DNA of 64,000 nucleotides, from positions 1-64,000 of the forward strand of contig CAIVHU010000016.1 of the NCBI GenBank assembly GCA_903905735.1. Direction: 5' to 3'. The first letter of the stretch is position 1, and each line of letters starts with the position of its first letter. Made by a program: the position numbers and the translations under genes. A model generated the notes under the pieces. That model saw only the letters and a list, made by a program, of their open reading frames with translations. It ran no database searches and had not been told where the DNA came from. Positions 50,490-58,606 of the stretch are shown here, in pieces. This DNA is from an uncultured beta proteobacterium. GTDB lineage: Bacteria; Pseudomonadota; Gammaproteobacteria; Burkholderiales; Burkholderiaceae_C.

Positions 50490-53400
50490 TTAGCCGCGGC
50501 GCAAATCCAGCGTGAATGGAAACTCGCGGCTGCCGGGCACATTGATGGTAGCCGGTGGAATGTTCATGATCCCCGGCGTGTGGCCCATGGCGGTGAAGCG
50601 CGACAGGCGGCGGCTTTCTGCCTCGTTGGCATTGACCGGCAGCGCCTGGTAACTCAAGCCGCCCGGGTGCGCCACGTGGTACTGGCAGCCGCCCAAGGAG
50701 CGCTTCATCCAGGTATCGACCACATCAAACGTCAGCGGCGCGTGCACACCAATGCTCGGGTGCAGGCTGCTCGGCGGGTTCCAGGCCTTGTAACGCACCC
50801 CGGCAACATATTCATCTTGCACGCCGGTGGGCTGCAGGCTCATGGCGCGGCCGTTGCAGGTGACCACATAGCGGCTCTCGTTCATGCCGGTCACGCGCAC
50901 TTCAATGCGTTCCAAGGAGGAGTCCACATAACGTGCGGTGCCGCCCGGCGCGCCTTCTTCACCCATCACATGCCAGGGCTCCAGAGCGTTGCGCAGGGTC
51001 ATCTGGATACCGGCGGTGCAGATGGAGCCAATCAGCGGGAAGCGGAACTCCACGTGCGGGGCAAACCAGCTGTCGTCAAACGCAAAACCAGCCTCGCGCA
51101 TCTCGGCCATCACGTCGTGGAAATCCATCGCGATGAATTTCGGCAGCATGAAACGGTCGTGCAACTCGGTGCCCCAGCGGGTGGCGGGGGCGCGGTACGG
51201 TGTTTTCCAGAAGCGGGCAATCAGCGCACGCAGCAGCAACTGCTGCACGCTGCTCATGTGCGGGTGCGGCGGCATCTCGAACGCGCGCAGCTCCAGCAGG
51301 CCCAGGCGGCCGGTGGACGAGTCGGGCGAATACATCTTGTCGATGGAGATTTCGCTGCGGTGCGTGTTGCCGGTGGCGTCGATCAGGATGTTGCGTAGCG
51401 TGCGGTCAATCAGCCACGGCGGCATCGACTGGCCATAGATCTCCCGGTTCTTGTAGATCTGCTCGATGGCGATTTCCAGCTCGTACAACTGGTCGTTGCG
51501 CGCTTCATCCACCCGCGGTGCCTGGCTGGTCGGGCCGACAAACATGCCGCTGAACAAGTAGCTCAATGAAGGGTGGTTGTGCCAATACAGCAGCAGGCTG
51601 GCCAGCAGTTCCGGCTTGCGCAGGAACGGGCTGTCAGAGGGCGTGGCACCGCCCATCACAAAGTGGTTGCCACCGCCGGTGCCGGTGTGGCGGCCGTCGG
51701 TCATGAACTTCTCTGCGCTCAAGCGCGACTCGAACGCCGCGTTGTAGAGGAATTCGGTGTTGTAAACCAGCTCTTTCCAGTTGTTGGCCGGGTGGATGTT
51801 GACCTCGATCACGCCTGGGTCCGGCGTCACGCTCAAGAGTTTCAGGCGCGGGTCACGCGGCGGCGGGTAGCCTTCGATGACGATCTGCACGCCCAGTTCC
51901 TGCGCGGTGGCTTCCACGGCAGCCAGCAGGTCCAGGTAGTACTCCAGTCGCTCCAGCGGCGGCATGAAGACATAGATCGCGCTGGATTTTTCACCGACTG
52001 CTTCGGCCTTGGGGCCGCTGGCACGGCGCGGGTCGCGTACTTCCACACACAGGGCGGTGCGGGTGATCCAGTGGGCAGACTCCTGGCGCTCAGGGGCGCG
52101 GGCAAAGTCAGCGGGCTCGGCTTGCAGGGCGCTTTGGGCGTGGCTGGCGGTGCTGGTGTTGCTGTTAAAGGCCGTGGGGTTCTGCATCAGCCGGGTGGCT
52201 TCAGTTGGTGGCAAGGCCCCAGCGACAAACGGCATGGCTGTTGTCGCATTGGCGGCGCCTGATGCCGCCGCAGCAGCGGCAGCGCGGCGGGCCGCGCCCA
52301 GCGCCAGGCCAGCCTTGCCGGGAGCGTGACCGCCAGCGGCATAAGGGCCTGAGGCGTACCTGCCGCTGGCGTAGTCTGGTGCCATCTGGCTAGGCGCGTA
52401 ACGTGCGGCCAGGTCGGCATACACCGGCAAGTCGCCACGCAAGGTCGATGGGTCCTGCTCGATCATGTACGGAAAGTCGGCCTCGCTGACCCAGGGCAAG
52501 GAATCGAGCGGCAAGCGCAGGCCCATCGGTGAATCGCCGGGCATCAGGTACATGCGCTCGTCACGCAAAAACCAAGGGCCTGTCGTCCAGGCAGCGCCAT
52601 ACACCTCGTCATAACCCGCCACCTTGACCGGCAGCACGTAGCCCACGGGCGTGTCGAGCTTTTGCGTGAAGACGCGGCGAAGGCGCGCACGTTCCATCTC
52701 GTCGTCGAGCTTGGAGTTGAACGGATCCACATTGACCGGCAGGCGGCGCTCGCGCCACAGGTAATACCAACTGTCTTCAAATGCGGTCTGCACGTATTTG
52801 TCAGTCAGACCCAATTTGCCCGCCAGCAGACTGGTGAAACGCTGCGCGTCTTGACTGGTGTAGTGGCTGGTAACGCGTTCATCGGCAAACAGGGCCGGGT
52901 TGGACCAGACCGGCTGGCCATCGGCGCGCCAGTAAATGTTCAGCGCCCAGCGGGGCAACTGCTCGCCGGGGTACCACTTACCCTGGCCAAAGTGCAAAAA
53001 GCCGCCTTCGCCGTATTCCTTGCGCAGTTTGTGCACCAATTCGGTGGCAAAACCGCGTTTTGTCGGGCCGAGGGCATCGGTGTTCCACTCTGGTGCGTCA
53101 CGGTCGCTCACTGCCACAAAAGTGGGCTCGCCACCCATGGTCAGGCGCACGTCGCTGGCGGTCAGATCTGCGTCCACCGCGTCCCCGAGGGCCATGATGT
53201 CGGCCCATTGTTCTTCGGTGTAGGGTTTGGTGACGCGGGGTGATTCGTAAATGCGGGTGACCTGCATGTGGTGTGCAAATGTCACCTCGGATTTGTCGAC
53301 GCCGCCCTCAATCGGTGCGGCGCCTGAAGGTTGCGGCGTGCAGGCCAGCGGAATGTGGCCTTCACCGGCCAGCAGACCCGAGGTGGCATCCAGCCCCACC

Positions 53401-54122
53401 CAGCCAGCGCCAGGCAGATACACCTCGCACCAGGCGTGCAGGTCGGTGAAATCGACCTCGGTGCCGCTGGGGCCGTCCAGCGCCTTCACGTCCGGTTTCA
53501 ACTGGATCAGGTAGCCGGACACAAAACGCGCGGCCAGACCGCAATTGCGCAGCAGTTGCACCATCAGCCAGGCTGAGTCGCGGCAGGAGCCGGAAGCCAG
53601 TGTCAGCGTTTCTTCGGGCGTTTGCACGCCGGGCTCCATACGGATGGTGTAGTTGATGGCGTGATGCACCGACGTGTTCAGGTCCACCAGAAAGATTACG
53701 CTGCGGCGCTTGGTGCGGTCAATCTTGTCCAGATAGGCCTGCAACAGCGGGGTGACCGGGTCGGGCGTGAGGTAGGGGGCGAGCTCCTGCTTCAGATCGG
53801 GCGCGTAGCTGAACGGAAATTCTTCGGCCTCGGGCTCCAGAAAGAAGTCAAACGGGTTGTACACCGCCATGTCCAGAACCACGTCCACCGTGACCTTGAA
53901 CTCTTTGGTTTTGTTCGGGAACACCAGGCGGGCCTGGTAGTTGGCAAACGGATCCTGCTGCCAGTTGATGAAATGGTCTTCAGGCTCAACCTTGAGCGAA
54001 TACGAGATGATCTTGCTACGGCAATGCGGGGCAGGGCGCAGGCGGATGACCTGCGGGCCCAGGGCGACCAGTCGGTCATACGAATAGTGGGTGACGTGGT
54101 TCAGTGCGGCGTGAATGGACAT
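50490..54122 (-). CDS. Transglutaminase-DUF2126 protein
   Basis: A 1210-residue protein. The N-terminal Bact_transglu_N region (MSIHAALNHVTHYSYDRLV, HCRSKIISYSLKVEPEDH) is followed by a transglutaminase core with catalytic Cys in SGSCRDSAWLMVQLLRN, His in DLHAWCEVYLPG and Asp in WVGLDATSGL, then a large DUF2126 domain (GGEPTFVAVSDRDAPEWN, TGTGGGNHFVMGG). The family usually occurs with alpha-E and circularly permuted ATP-grasp genes, which are absent here. Residues about 575-665 form a low-complexity Ala/Gly/Tyr linker. Peptide-modifying activity is inferred. Confidence 0.9.
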   Translation of the reverse strand: MSIHAALNHVTHYSYDRLVALGPQVIRLRPAPHCRSKIISYSLKVEPEDHFINWQQDPFANYQARLVFPNKTKEFKVTVDVVLDMAVYNPFDFFLEPEAEEFPFSYAPDLKQELAPYLTPDPVTPLLQAYLDKIDRTKRRSVIFLVDLNTSVHHAINYTIRMEPGVQTPEETLTLASGSCRDSAWLMVQLLRNCGLAARFVSGYLIQLKPDVKALDGPSGTEVDFTDLHAWCEVYLPGAGWVGLDATSGLLAGEGHIPLACTPQPSGAAPIEGGVDKSEVTFAHHMQVTRIYESPRVTKPYTEEQWADIMALGDAVDADLTASDVRLTMGGEPTFVAVSDRDAPEWNTDALGPTKRGFATELVHKLRKEYGEGGFLHFGQGKWYPGEQLPRWALNIYWRADGQPVWSNPALFADERVTSHYTSQDAQRFTSLLAGKLGLTDKYVQTAFEDSWYYLWRERRLPVNVDPFNSKLDDEMERARLRRVFTQKLDTPVGYVLPVKVAGYDEVYGAAWTTGPWFLRDERMYLMPGDSPMGLRLPLDSLPWVSEADFPYMIEQDPSTLRGDLPVYADLAARYAPSQMAPDYASGRYASGPYAAGGHAPGKAGLALGAARRAAAAAAASGAANATTAMPFVAGALPPTEATRLMQNPTAFNSNTSTASHAQSALQAEPADFARAPERQESAHWITRTALCVEVRDPRRASGPKAEAVGEKSSAIYVFMPPLERLEYYLDLLAAVEATAQELGVQIVIEGYPPPRDPRLKLLSVTPDPGVIEVNIHPANNWKELVYNTEFLYNAAFESRLSAEKFMTDGRHTGTGGGNHFVMGGATPSDSPFLRKPELLASLLLYWHNHPSLSYLFSGMFVGPTSQAPRVDEARNDQLYELEIAIEQIYKNREIYGQSMPPWLIDRTLRNILIDATGNTHRSEISIDKMYSPDSSTGRLGLLELRAFEMPPHPHMSSVQQLLLRALIARFWKTPYRAPATRWGTELHDRFMLPKFIAMDFHDVMAEMREAGFAFDDSWFAPHVEFRFPLIGSICTAGIQMTLRNALEPWHVMGEEGAPGGTARYVDSSLERIEVRVTGMNESRYVVTCNGRAMSLQPTGVQDEYVAGVRYKAWNPPSSLHPSIGVHAPLTFDVVDTWMKRSLGGCQYHVAHPGGLSYQALPVNANEAESRRLSRFTAMGHTPGIMNIPPATINVPGSREFPFTLDLRRG

Positions 54123-54283
54123 GCGTGGGTCTCAAATGGGCGAAAACACGCTTGAATCAAGCGGGTAAAACGGTGACAGACGGCAGATAACTAGCAATGT
54201 TGGTGCCAGTCGGGGTGCCGTGGCAGAGCCCATTTTCCCACGAGAACCCCACGGCCAGCTTACCCGGCGCGAATACGCCGCAA

Positions 54284-55771
54284 TCAGTTCACCAGCACGG
54301 CTCCTGCGGTGCGGTGCGTGGCGGTATCCACGAGCACCAGCGAGCCCAGCACGCGCGACTGCGCAAACGGCAGCGCGGCAATCGGCTCCTGCAGCAGCAA
54401 TTCGATGTGGCCGATGCTGTTGGCACTCAGGCTGTCGGCGGCCTCCTCGGCCAGGGTGTTGATGGCCAACCGGTGCACCACGCGTTTGACCCGCGCCTTG
54501 ACCCAGCGGTGGCCGTGTAACGCCCAATACACTCGCCCGGCCACCAGCGGTTCGTCATCCATCCAGGCCACGGTGGCGCTGATCTCACGGCTGGGTGGCA
54601 GGCTGGTGGCCGTGGGCGTGTCGCCAAAGTCGTCATCAGAAACGATAGCTGTAGACGCAGGTTGAATAAGGGCCAGCAGCCAATCGCCGCGTGATACATC
54701 CAGTTCGCGGTCCAGCACCACACCGGCGCTGTGACCGGCTTGCACGCTGCCGGGTTGGCGGGTGGTGCCCAGCACTTGGGCGACGGTGGCGGTCTGGCCG
54801 CTGGGCAACACTTTCACCTGTTGGCCCACTTGTGCCACGCCGCCCGCCACGCGGCCCCAGAAAATCCGGCGGCCCTGGGAGGTGTCTGCGGATGACGAGA
54901 ACCTAGCGGCCCCCTCGGGGGGCAACGCAGTAGGTGCAAGGACAAGCGTCGGGGCGGGTTTCTCGACCCACTGCACCGGGAAGGCAAAGGGCAGATCGGT
55001 TTCGGCAGGCGTCACAGGGAGCAACTCCAGAATGTCGAGCAGGCTCGGACCGTTGTATCCGCACCATCCGGGCACTTCATCGACCACGTTGTGGCCTTTG
55101 AGGGCCGAAATCGGGACGATGGTGGTCACCTCGATGCCAGCTTCTAGCGCAAAGGCTTCCAGCGCGTCGCGAATATGGGCAAACGCCCGCGTGGCCTGAC
55201 CGGCAGTCTCTGGCCTGGCGGCATCTTCCAGAGCGTCGAGTTTGTTGACGGCAAATACGATGCTGGGCACGCGCAGCAGGTGGCACAACAGGCTGTGGCG
55301 GCGCGTCTGGGGCAACAGTCCATGGCCCAGGCCTGAAGGTGGCTGCACCGTACCTGGCGCCATGGCCCAAGGCAGTTTGGTGGCGTCGACGAGCACCACG
55401 GCGGCGTCGGCTTGAGAAGCGGCGGTGACCATGTTGCGGGTGTATTGCTCGTGGCCGGGGGCGTCACCGATGATGAATTTGCGCTCGGCAGTGTTGAAGT
55501 AGCGCCAGGCCACGTCGATGGTGATGCCCTGTTCACGCTCGGCGCTCAGGCCGTCGGTGAACTGGGCCAGGTCGGCCTCGCCGCTTCGGGAGACGTTGGC
55601 GAGTTGGTCTTGCAGCACGCTTTTGCTGTCAAGCAGCAGGCGGCCAATCAAGGTGCTCTTGCCGTCATCGACGCTGCCGCAGGTGATGAACTTGAGGGCG
55701 GATTGTTGGTCAAATTGGCCTGTAGCCCTTGTGTATTCTGGGCTGATAGCTACTGAGTTTGTAGTGTTCAT
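54284..55771 (-). CDS. cysN: Sulfate adenylyltransferase subunit 1 CysN
   Basis: A 495-residue EF-Tu-like GTPase that drives ATP sulfurylase with CysD. GTPase motifs are FITCGSVDDGKSTLIGRLL (P-loop), GDAPGHEQYTRNM (G3) and VFAVNKLDALED (G4). It is longer than usual CysN without a kinase domain because three repeat insertions lie in frame: an element in the N-terminal 20 residues, the GC-rich repeat near residue 285 and an element near residue 370. It is separated from cysD by 591 bases. Confidence 0.94.
   Translation of the reverse strand: MNTTNSVAISPEYTRATGQFDQQSALKFITCGSVDDGKSTLIGRLLLDSKSVLQDQLANVSRSGEADLAQFTDGLSAEREQGITIDVAWRYFNTAERKFIIGDAPGHEQYTRNMVTAASQADAAVVLVDATKLPWAMAPGTVQPPSGLGHGLLPQTRRHSLLCHLLRVPSIVFAVNKLDALEDAARPETAGQATRAFAHIRDALEAFALEAGIEVTTIVPISALKGHNVVDEVPGWCGYNGPSLLDILELLPVTPAETDLPFAFPVQWVEKPAPTLVLAPTALPPEGAARFSSSADTSQGRRIFWGRVAGGVAQVGQQVKVLPSGQTATVAQVLGTTRQPGSVQAGHSAGVVLDRELDVSRGDWLLALIQPASTAIVSDDDFGDTPTATSLPPSREISATVAWMDDEPLVAGRVYWALHGHRWVKARVKRVVHRLAINTLAEEAADSLSANSIGHIELLLQEPIAALPFAQSRVLGSLVLVDTATHRTAGAVLVN
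54638..54682. repeat. Palindromic element copy 11, in frame within cysN
   Basis: gaaacgatagctgtagacgc, then aggttgaataagggccagcagcc. On the minus strand it encodes L-A-L-I-Q-P-A-S-T-A-I-V-S, an extra stretch in the beta-barrel region of CysN. The frame matches the recC and recB 43173 copies. Confidence 0.75.
54903..54945. repeat. GC-rich repeat, family 2, copy B, inside cysN
   Basis: agcggccccctcggggggca, then acgcagtaggtgcaag, matching the intergenic copy at 14849-14890. In frame it encodes A-P-T-A-L-P-P-E-G-A-A-R in CysN. Confidence 0.65.
55711..55760. repeat. Palindromic element copy 12, at the cysN start
   Basis: caaattggcctgtagccctt, then gtgtattctgggctgatagctactgag. On the minus strand it encodes N-S-V-A-I-S-P-E-Y-T-R-A-T-G-Q-F, nearly the entire extension before the GTPase fold. 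Confidence 0.88.
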
Positions 55772-56362
55772 TGTAGTTTCCGTCGTTTCGTTTGCTGACA
55801 GTTTTGTTAACGTGAATTACCCGGCTTTGTGGCAGATGGTGTTTTAACCCGCAGCGCGCAATGGATATCTAACTCCGCGGATCTCCCCCGGCCCTTCGGG
55901 CCTCCTCCTTGATTCCGCTGCGTCAGACACCCAACCCACGCTGCTAGGCGGTGTTGTTATCGCAGTCACTGTCACAGCCGTTTTTGATGATGGCATTGGC
56001 GTTGTCCGGTTCATTGCATCGGTGGCGCTAGGCGGGGTGATTGGGGTATGTGACCGGGCTTTGGGGTGGAACGCGCGCGCCCACAGCCGATGGCGAGCTG
56101 AGGCTTCAATTTCGCGCGTGTTTTCACCGCAAAACCGCATGCACATGCCCCGGTCGCCGCGCCGGGTTCAACGTGATCCCGACATAAGCGAGGAAAATTC
56201 CCGGGCAAAGATTCGTATTTGGCGTGAACCTGCAGAGTCGTGACCATGAAATGGCGCTTTCTTGTGCAACCCGCTGAATTGGGGTCAGAGCCGTTCCGCT
56301 GCGCGGCCGGATCTGACCCCAATTCAGCTACCGCCAACGGGTCGCAAGGTTGGTCATTCACG
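55772..56362. other. 591-base gap between cysD and cysN with no gene
   Basis: CysD and cysN normally lie almost end to end, but here a gene-free stretch separates them. It contains a GC-rich segment with ggcccttcgggcc (near 55890) and a REP-like inverted repeat at 56273-56328. ORFs in the track (56011-56442, 55844-56146, 56022-56243) have no recognisable protein features and overlap the repeats. It looks like an accumulation of small repeats. Confidence 0.7.
56273..56328. repeat. REP-like inverted repeat
   Basis: gctgaattggggtcaga and tctgaccccaattcagc are perfect 17-base arms with a 22-base GC-rich loop. The ttggggtcaga motif resembles sequences found next to RAYT (IS200-like REP-associated) transposase genes in proteobacteria. 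No transposase is present here. Confidence 0.88.
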
Positions 56363-57334
56363 TTAAAAGTACCCATCTTTCTTGCGCTTCTCCATCGAAG
56401 CCTCAGAAGTCTTGTCATCCATCCGCGTAGCCCCGCGTTCACTCACGTCGGCGGCCAGGGTTTCGAGCACGATCTGCTCCGGCGTGGCGGCCAGGCTTTC
56501 TACCGGGCAGGTGCAGGTGATGTCACCCACGGTGCGAAAGCGCACGTCGCGCAGTTCGGCCACTTCGCCGGGTTTTAACGGCGTGAGTTCGGTCACCGGC
56601 ACCAGCAGACCCTTTCGTTTGACCACCTCACGCTGGTGCGTGTAATACAGCGAGGGCAGGGCGATCTGCTCGCGGGCGATGTATTGCCACACGTCCAACT
56701 CGGTCCAGTTGCTGATCGGGAACACGCGAAAGTGTTCGCCGGGTTGCAGCTTGGTGTTGAACAGTGTCCAGAGTTCCGGGCGCTGGTCTTTGGGCTGCCA
56801 CTGGCCGAAGCTGTCGCGGTGGCTGAAGATGCGTTCCTTGGCGCGGGCTTTTTCTTCATCGCGCCGCGCGCCACCGATCAGCGCGTCAAAGCGGAATTCT
56901 TCGATGGCTTCCAGCAGCGTCACGGACTGGTGCACGTTGCGTGACTCGCCGGGGTGGGCCAGGCGCACCGTGCCACGCGCCATAGAGTCTTCGACGCTGC
57001 GCACGATCAGGTCGGCACCCAACTCCTTGGCACGAAAGTCGCGGAAATCGGTCACCTCATGGAAGTTGTGACCGGTGTCGATCATCAGCAGCGGATAGGG
57101 AATCTTTCCGCCTGTATCGGGCGTGCCAAAAGCCTTTTCGGCGCACTTGAGCATCACCAGTGAGTCTTTGCCGCCTGAGAACAGCAGGGTCGGGCGCTCG
57201 AAGGCGGCGGCCACTTCGCGCAGGATGAAGATGGTTTCTTCTTCCAGCGCGTCCAGGTGGGCATTGCTCAGATGGTCTGCGCGGTGGTGGTGCGTCATGG
57301 GTTGCAAAAGTTGGGGTGCGGTGCGGGTGTTCAT
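56363..57334 (-). CDS. cysD: Sulfate adenylyltransferase subunit 2 CysD
   Basis: A 323-residue PP-loop ATP pyrophosphatase with the motif LLFSGGKDSLVMLKCAEKAF. It makes adenosine 5'-phosphosulfate from ATP and sulfate, assisted by CysN. RRDEEKARAKERIFS and FPISNWTELDVWQYI are family blocks. Start ATG 57334 overlaps the cysH stop as ATGA; the longer ORF reads into cysH. The C-terminus is typical (KKDGYF). Confidence 0.96.
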   Translation of the reverse strand: MNTRTAPQLLQPMTHHHRADHLSNAHLDALEEETIFILREVAAAFERPTLLFSGGKDSLVMLKCAEKAFGTPDTGGKIPYPLLMIDTGHNFHEVTDFRDFRAKELGADLIVRSVEDSMARGTVRLAHPGESRNVHQSVTLLEAIEEFRFDALIGGARRDEEKARAKERIFSHRDSFGQWQPKDQRPELWTLFNTKLQPGEHFRVFPISNWTELDVWQYIAREQIALPSLYYTHQREVVKRKGLLVPVTELTPLKPGEVAELRDVRFRTVGDITCTCPVESLAATPEQIVLETLAADVSERGATRMDDKTSEASMEKRKKDGYF

Positions 57335-58098
57335 GCGGTCGCCTTTGATGATTCGGGATCGGGTGTTTGAGAAACGTGCAGGCCGCATTCCTTGGCGGCC
57401 TTGTCTTCCCACCACCAGCGGCCAGCGCGGAAGTCTTCTCCCAAACTGATAGCGCGGGTGCACGGCGCGCAGCCGATGCTGGGGTAAAACTGGTCGTGCA
57501 ACGGGTTGTAATCGACGTGGTTGATGGCGATGAAGTGCCAGACATCGCCCCAGGTCCAGTCGGCCAGCGGGTTGAGTTTGACGCGCGCTTTGTCAGACGT
57601 GTCGATCAACGGCACCTCGGCGCGCGCGCCGGACTGTTCGCGCCGCAGGCCGGTGACCCAGGCATCTTTGCCTTGCAGGGCGCGGCTTAGCGGCTCCATC
57701 TTGCGGATATGGCAGCAGGCTTTGCGCAGGTCGATGCTCTTGTACATCGCATCTTGGCCCTCACGCGCCACAAACTGCACCACCGATTCATTCACCGGGG
57801 TAAAAACGGCCACAGGCGCTCGTAAATTGGACTTGAGGCGCTCCAATAAAGAGAGCGTTTCCGGATGCAACTGGCCGGTTTCCAGCACAAAAATGCCAAT
57901 GTCGAGCTGCAACTGATTGATCAGGTGCGCCAGCACCATGTCTTCCGCGCCCAGGCTGCAGGCCAGAGTGATGCGCGGCGCTGTGCCCGGTGCGCTGGGC
58001 GCGTAGTCTGCGGCGGCTTGTTGCAGCAGGGCGACGGTGGCGCTCAGCTTGGCATCAAAGCTGGCTGAGGCGCGGGCGTTCAGGGCGATGGCATTCAT
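57331..58098 (-). CDS. cysH: Assimilatory APS reductase
   Basis: A 255-residue reductase. Four cysteines for a [4Fe-4S] cluster are visible (KACCHIRK and GCAPCTR), which marks the APS-using type rather than the PAPS type. It reduces adenylyl sulfate to sulfite with thioredoxin. ECGLH near the C-terminus carries the catalytic cysteine. Start overlaps the DUF934 stop (TGATG) and its stop overlaps cysD (ATGA). Confidence 0.96.
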   Translation of the reverse strand: MNAIALNARASASFDAKLSATVALLQQAAADYAPSAPGTAPRITLACSLGAEDMVLAHLINQLQLDIGIFVLETGQLHPETLSLLERLKSNLRAPVAVFTPVNESVVQFVAREGQDAMYKSIDLRKACCHIRKMEPLSRALQGKDAWVTGLRREQSGARAEVPLIDTSDKARVKLNPLADWTWGDVWHFIAINHVDYNPLHDQFYPSIGCAPCTRAISLGEDFRAGRWWWEDKAAKECGLHVSQTPDPESSKATA

Positions 58099-58562
58099 CA
58101 GTCGGCTCCAAGGGTGGCTCGGGCGGGCAGATTGGCCCCAAGCGGTGCGCTGGCGAAAGTATCCGAGGTCAGGATGGAGGTCGCAAAAGGCGGCTGTGGC
58201 TGCAGCGCGTCGCCCTGATAAAAACCGTCAAACCGGTCCAGCTGGCGTTGCGCCGTCGTCAGGTCCTGGTCGGCGCGCAACACGGCACTGCTGAAGCCGC
58301 AGCGCTGCAATGGCTGCAACTGGTCCACCAGCACGTCGCCAGTGGCGCGCAAGTCGCCGGCAAAGCCCAGCCTGCGCCGCAGCAGAAATGCCTGGCTGTA
58401 GGCGCGCCCGTCGGTGAAAGTGGGGAAGTGCAGCTCGATGCAGTTCACGCCGTTGAGTGACACGGCGGCGGGGTGGATGTCGTTGGATAGTTGCAAGGTT
58501 TTTGTGCCCTCAGCCCTTGTATCGACTGGGCTGGCAGCTATCAATTTAAAGTTGTTTTTCAT
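58098..58562 (-). CDS. DUF934 family protein of the cys operon
   Basis: A protein of about 154 residues with the DUF934 block IELHFPTFTDGRAYSQAFLLRRRLGFAGDLRATGDVLVDQ. The family always clusters with cysH/cysI and is needed for sulfite reduction in some species, possibly as an electron-supply partner; the mechanism is unclear. ATG 58562 (MKNNFKLIAAS) is preferred, though a TTG at 58610 overlaps the cysI stop (TTGA) and could be the real start. A palindromic element encodes residues 6-19. Confidence 0.85.
   Translation of the reverse strand: MKNNFKLIAASPVDTRAEGTKTLQLSNDIHPAAVSLNGVNCIELHFPTFTDGRAYSQAFLLRRRLGFAGDLRATGDVLVDQLQPLQRCGFSSAVLRADQDLTTAQRQLDRFDGFYQGDALQPQPPFATSILTSDTFASAPLGANLPARATLGAD
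58505..58548. repeat. Palindromic element copy 13, in frame within the DUF934 gene
   Basis: tgccctcagcccttgtatcg, then actgggctggcagctatcaa. The minus strand encodes K-L-I-A-A-S-P-V-D-T-R-A-E-G at the N-terminus of the DUF934 protein, in the same frame as the cysN N-terminal copy. Confidence 0.88.
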
Positions 58563-58606
58563 GGTATCAAGCAAATCGGTTGGGTTCAGAGGTGTCGCGC
58601 ACAGGT

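Noticed and set aside
56011-56442. 143-residue ORF in the cysD-cysN gap
   Set aside because: It overlaps cysD out of frame and a REP-like repeat, has no recognisable domain or ribosome binding site, and its composition resembles a shadow ORF.
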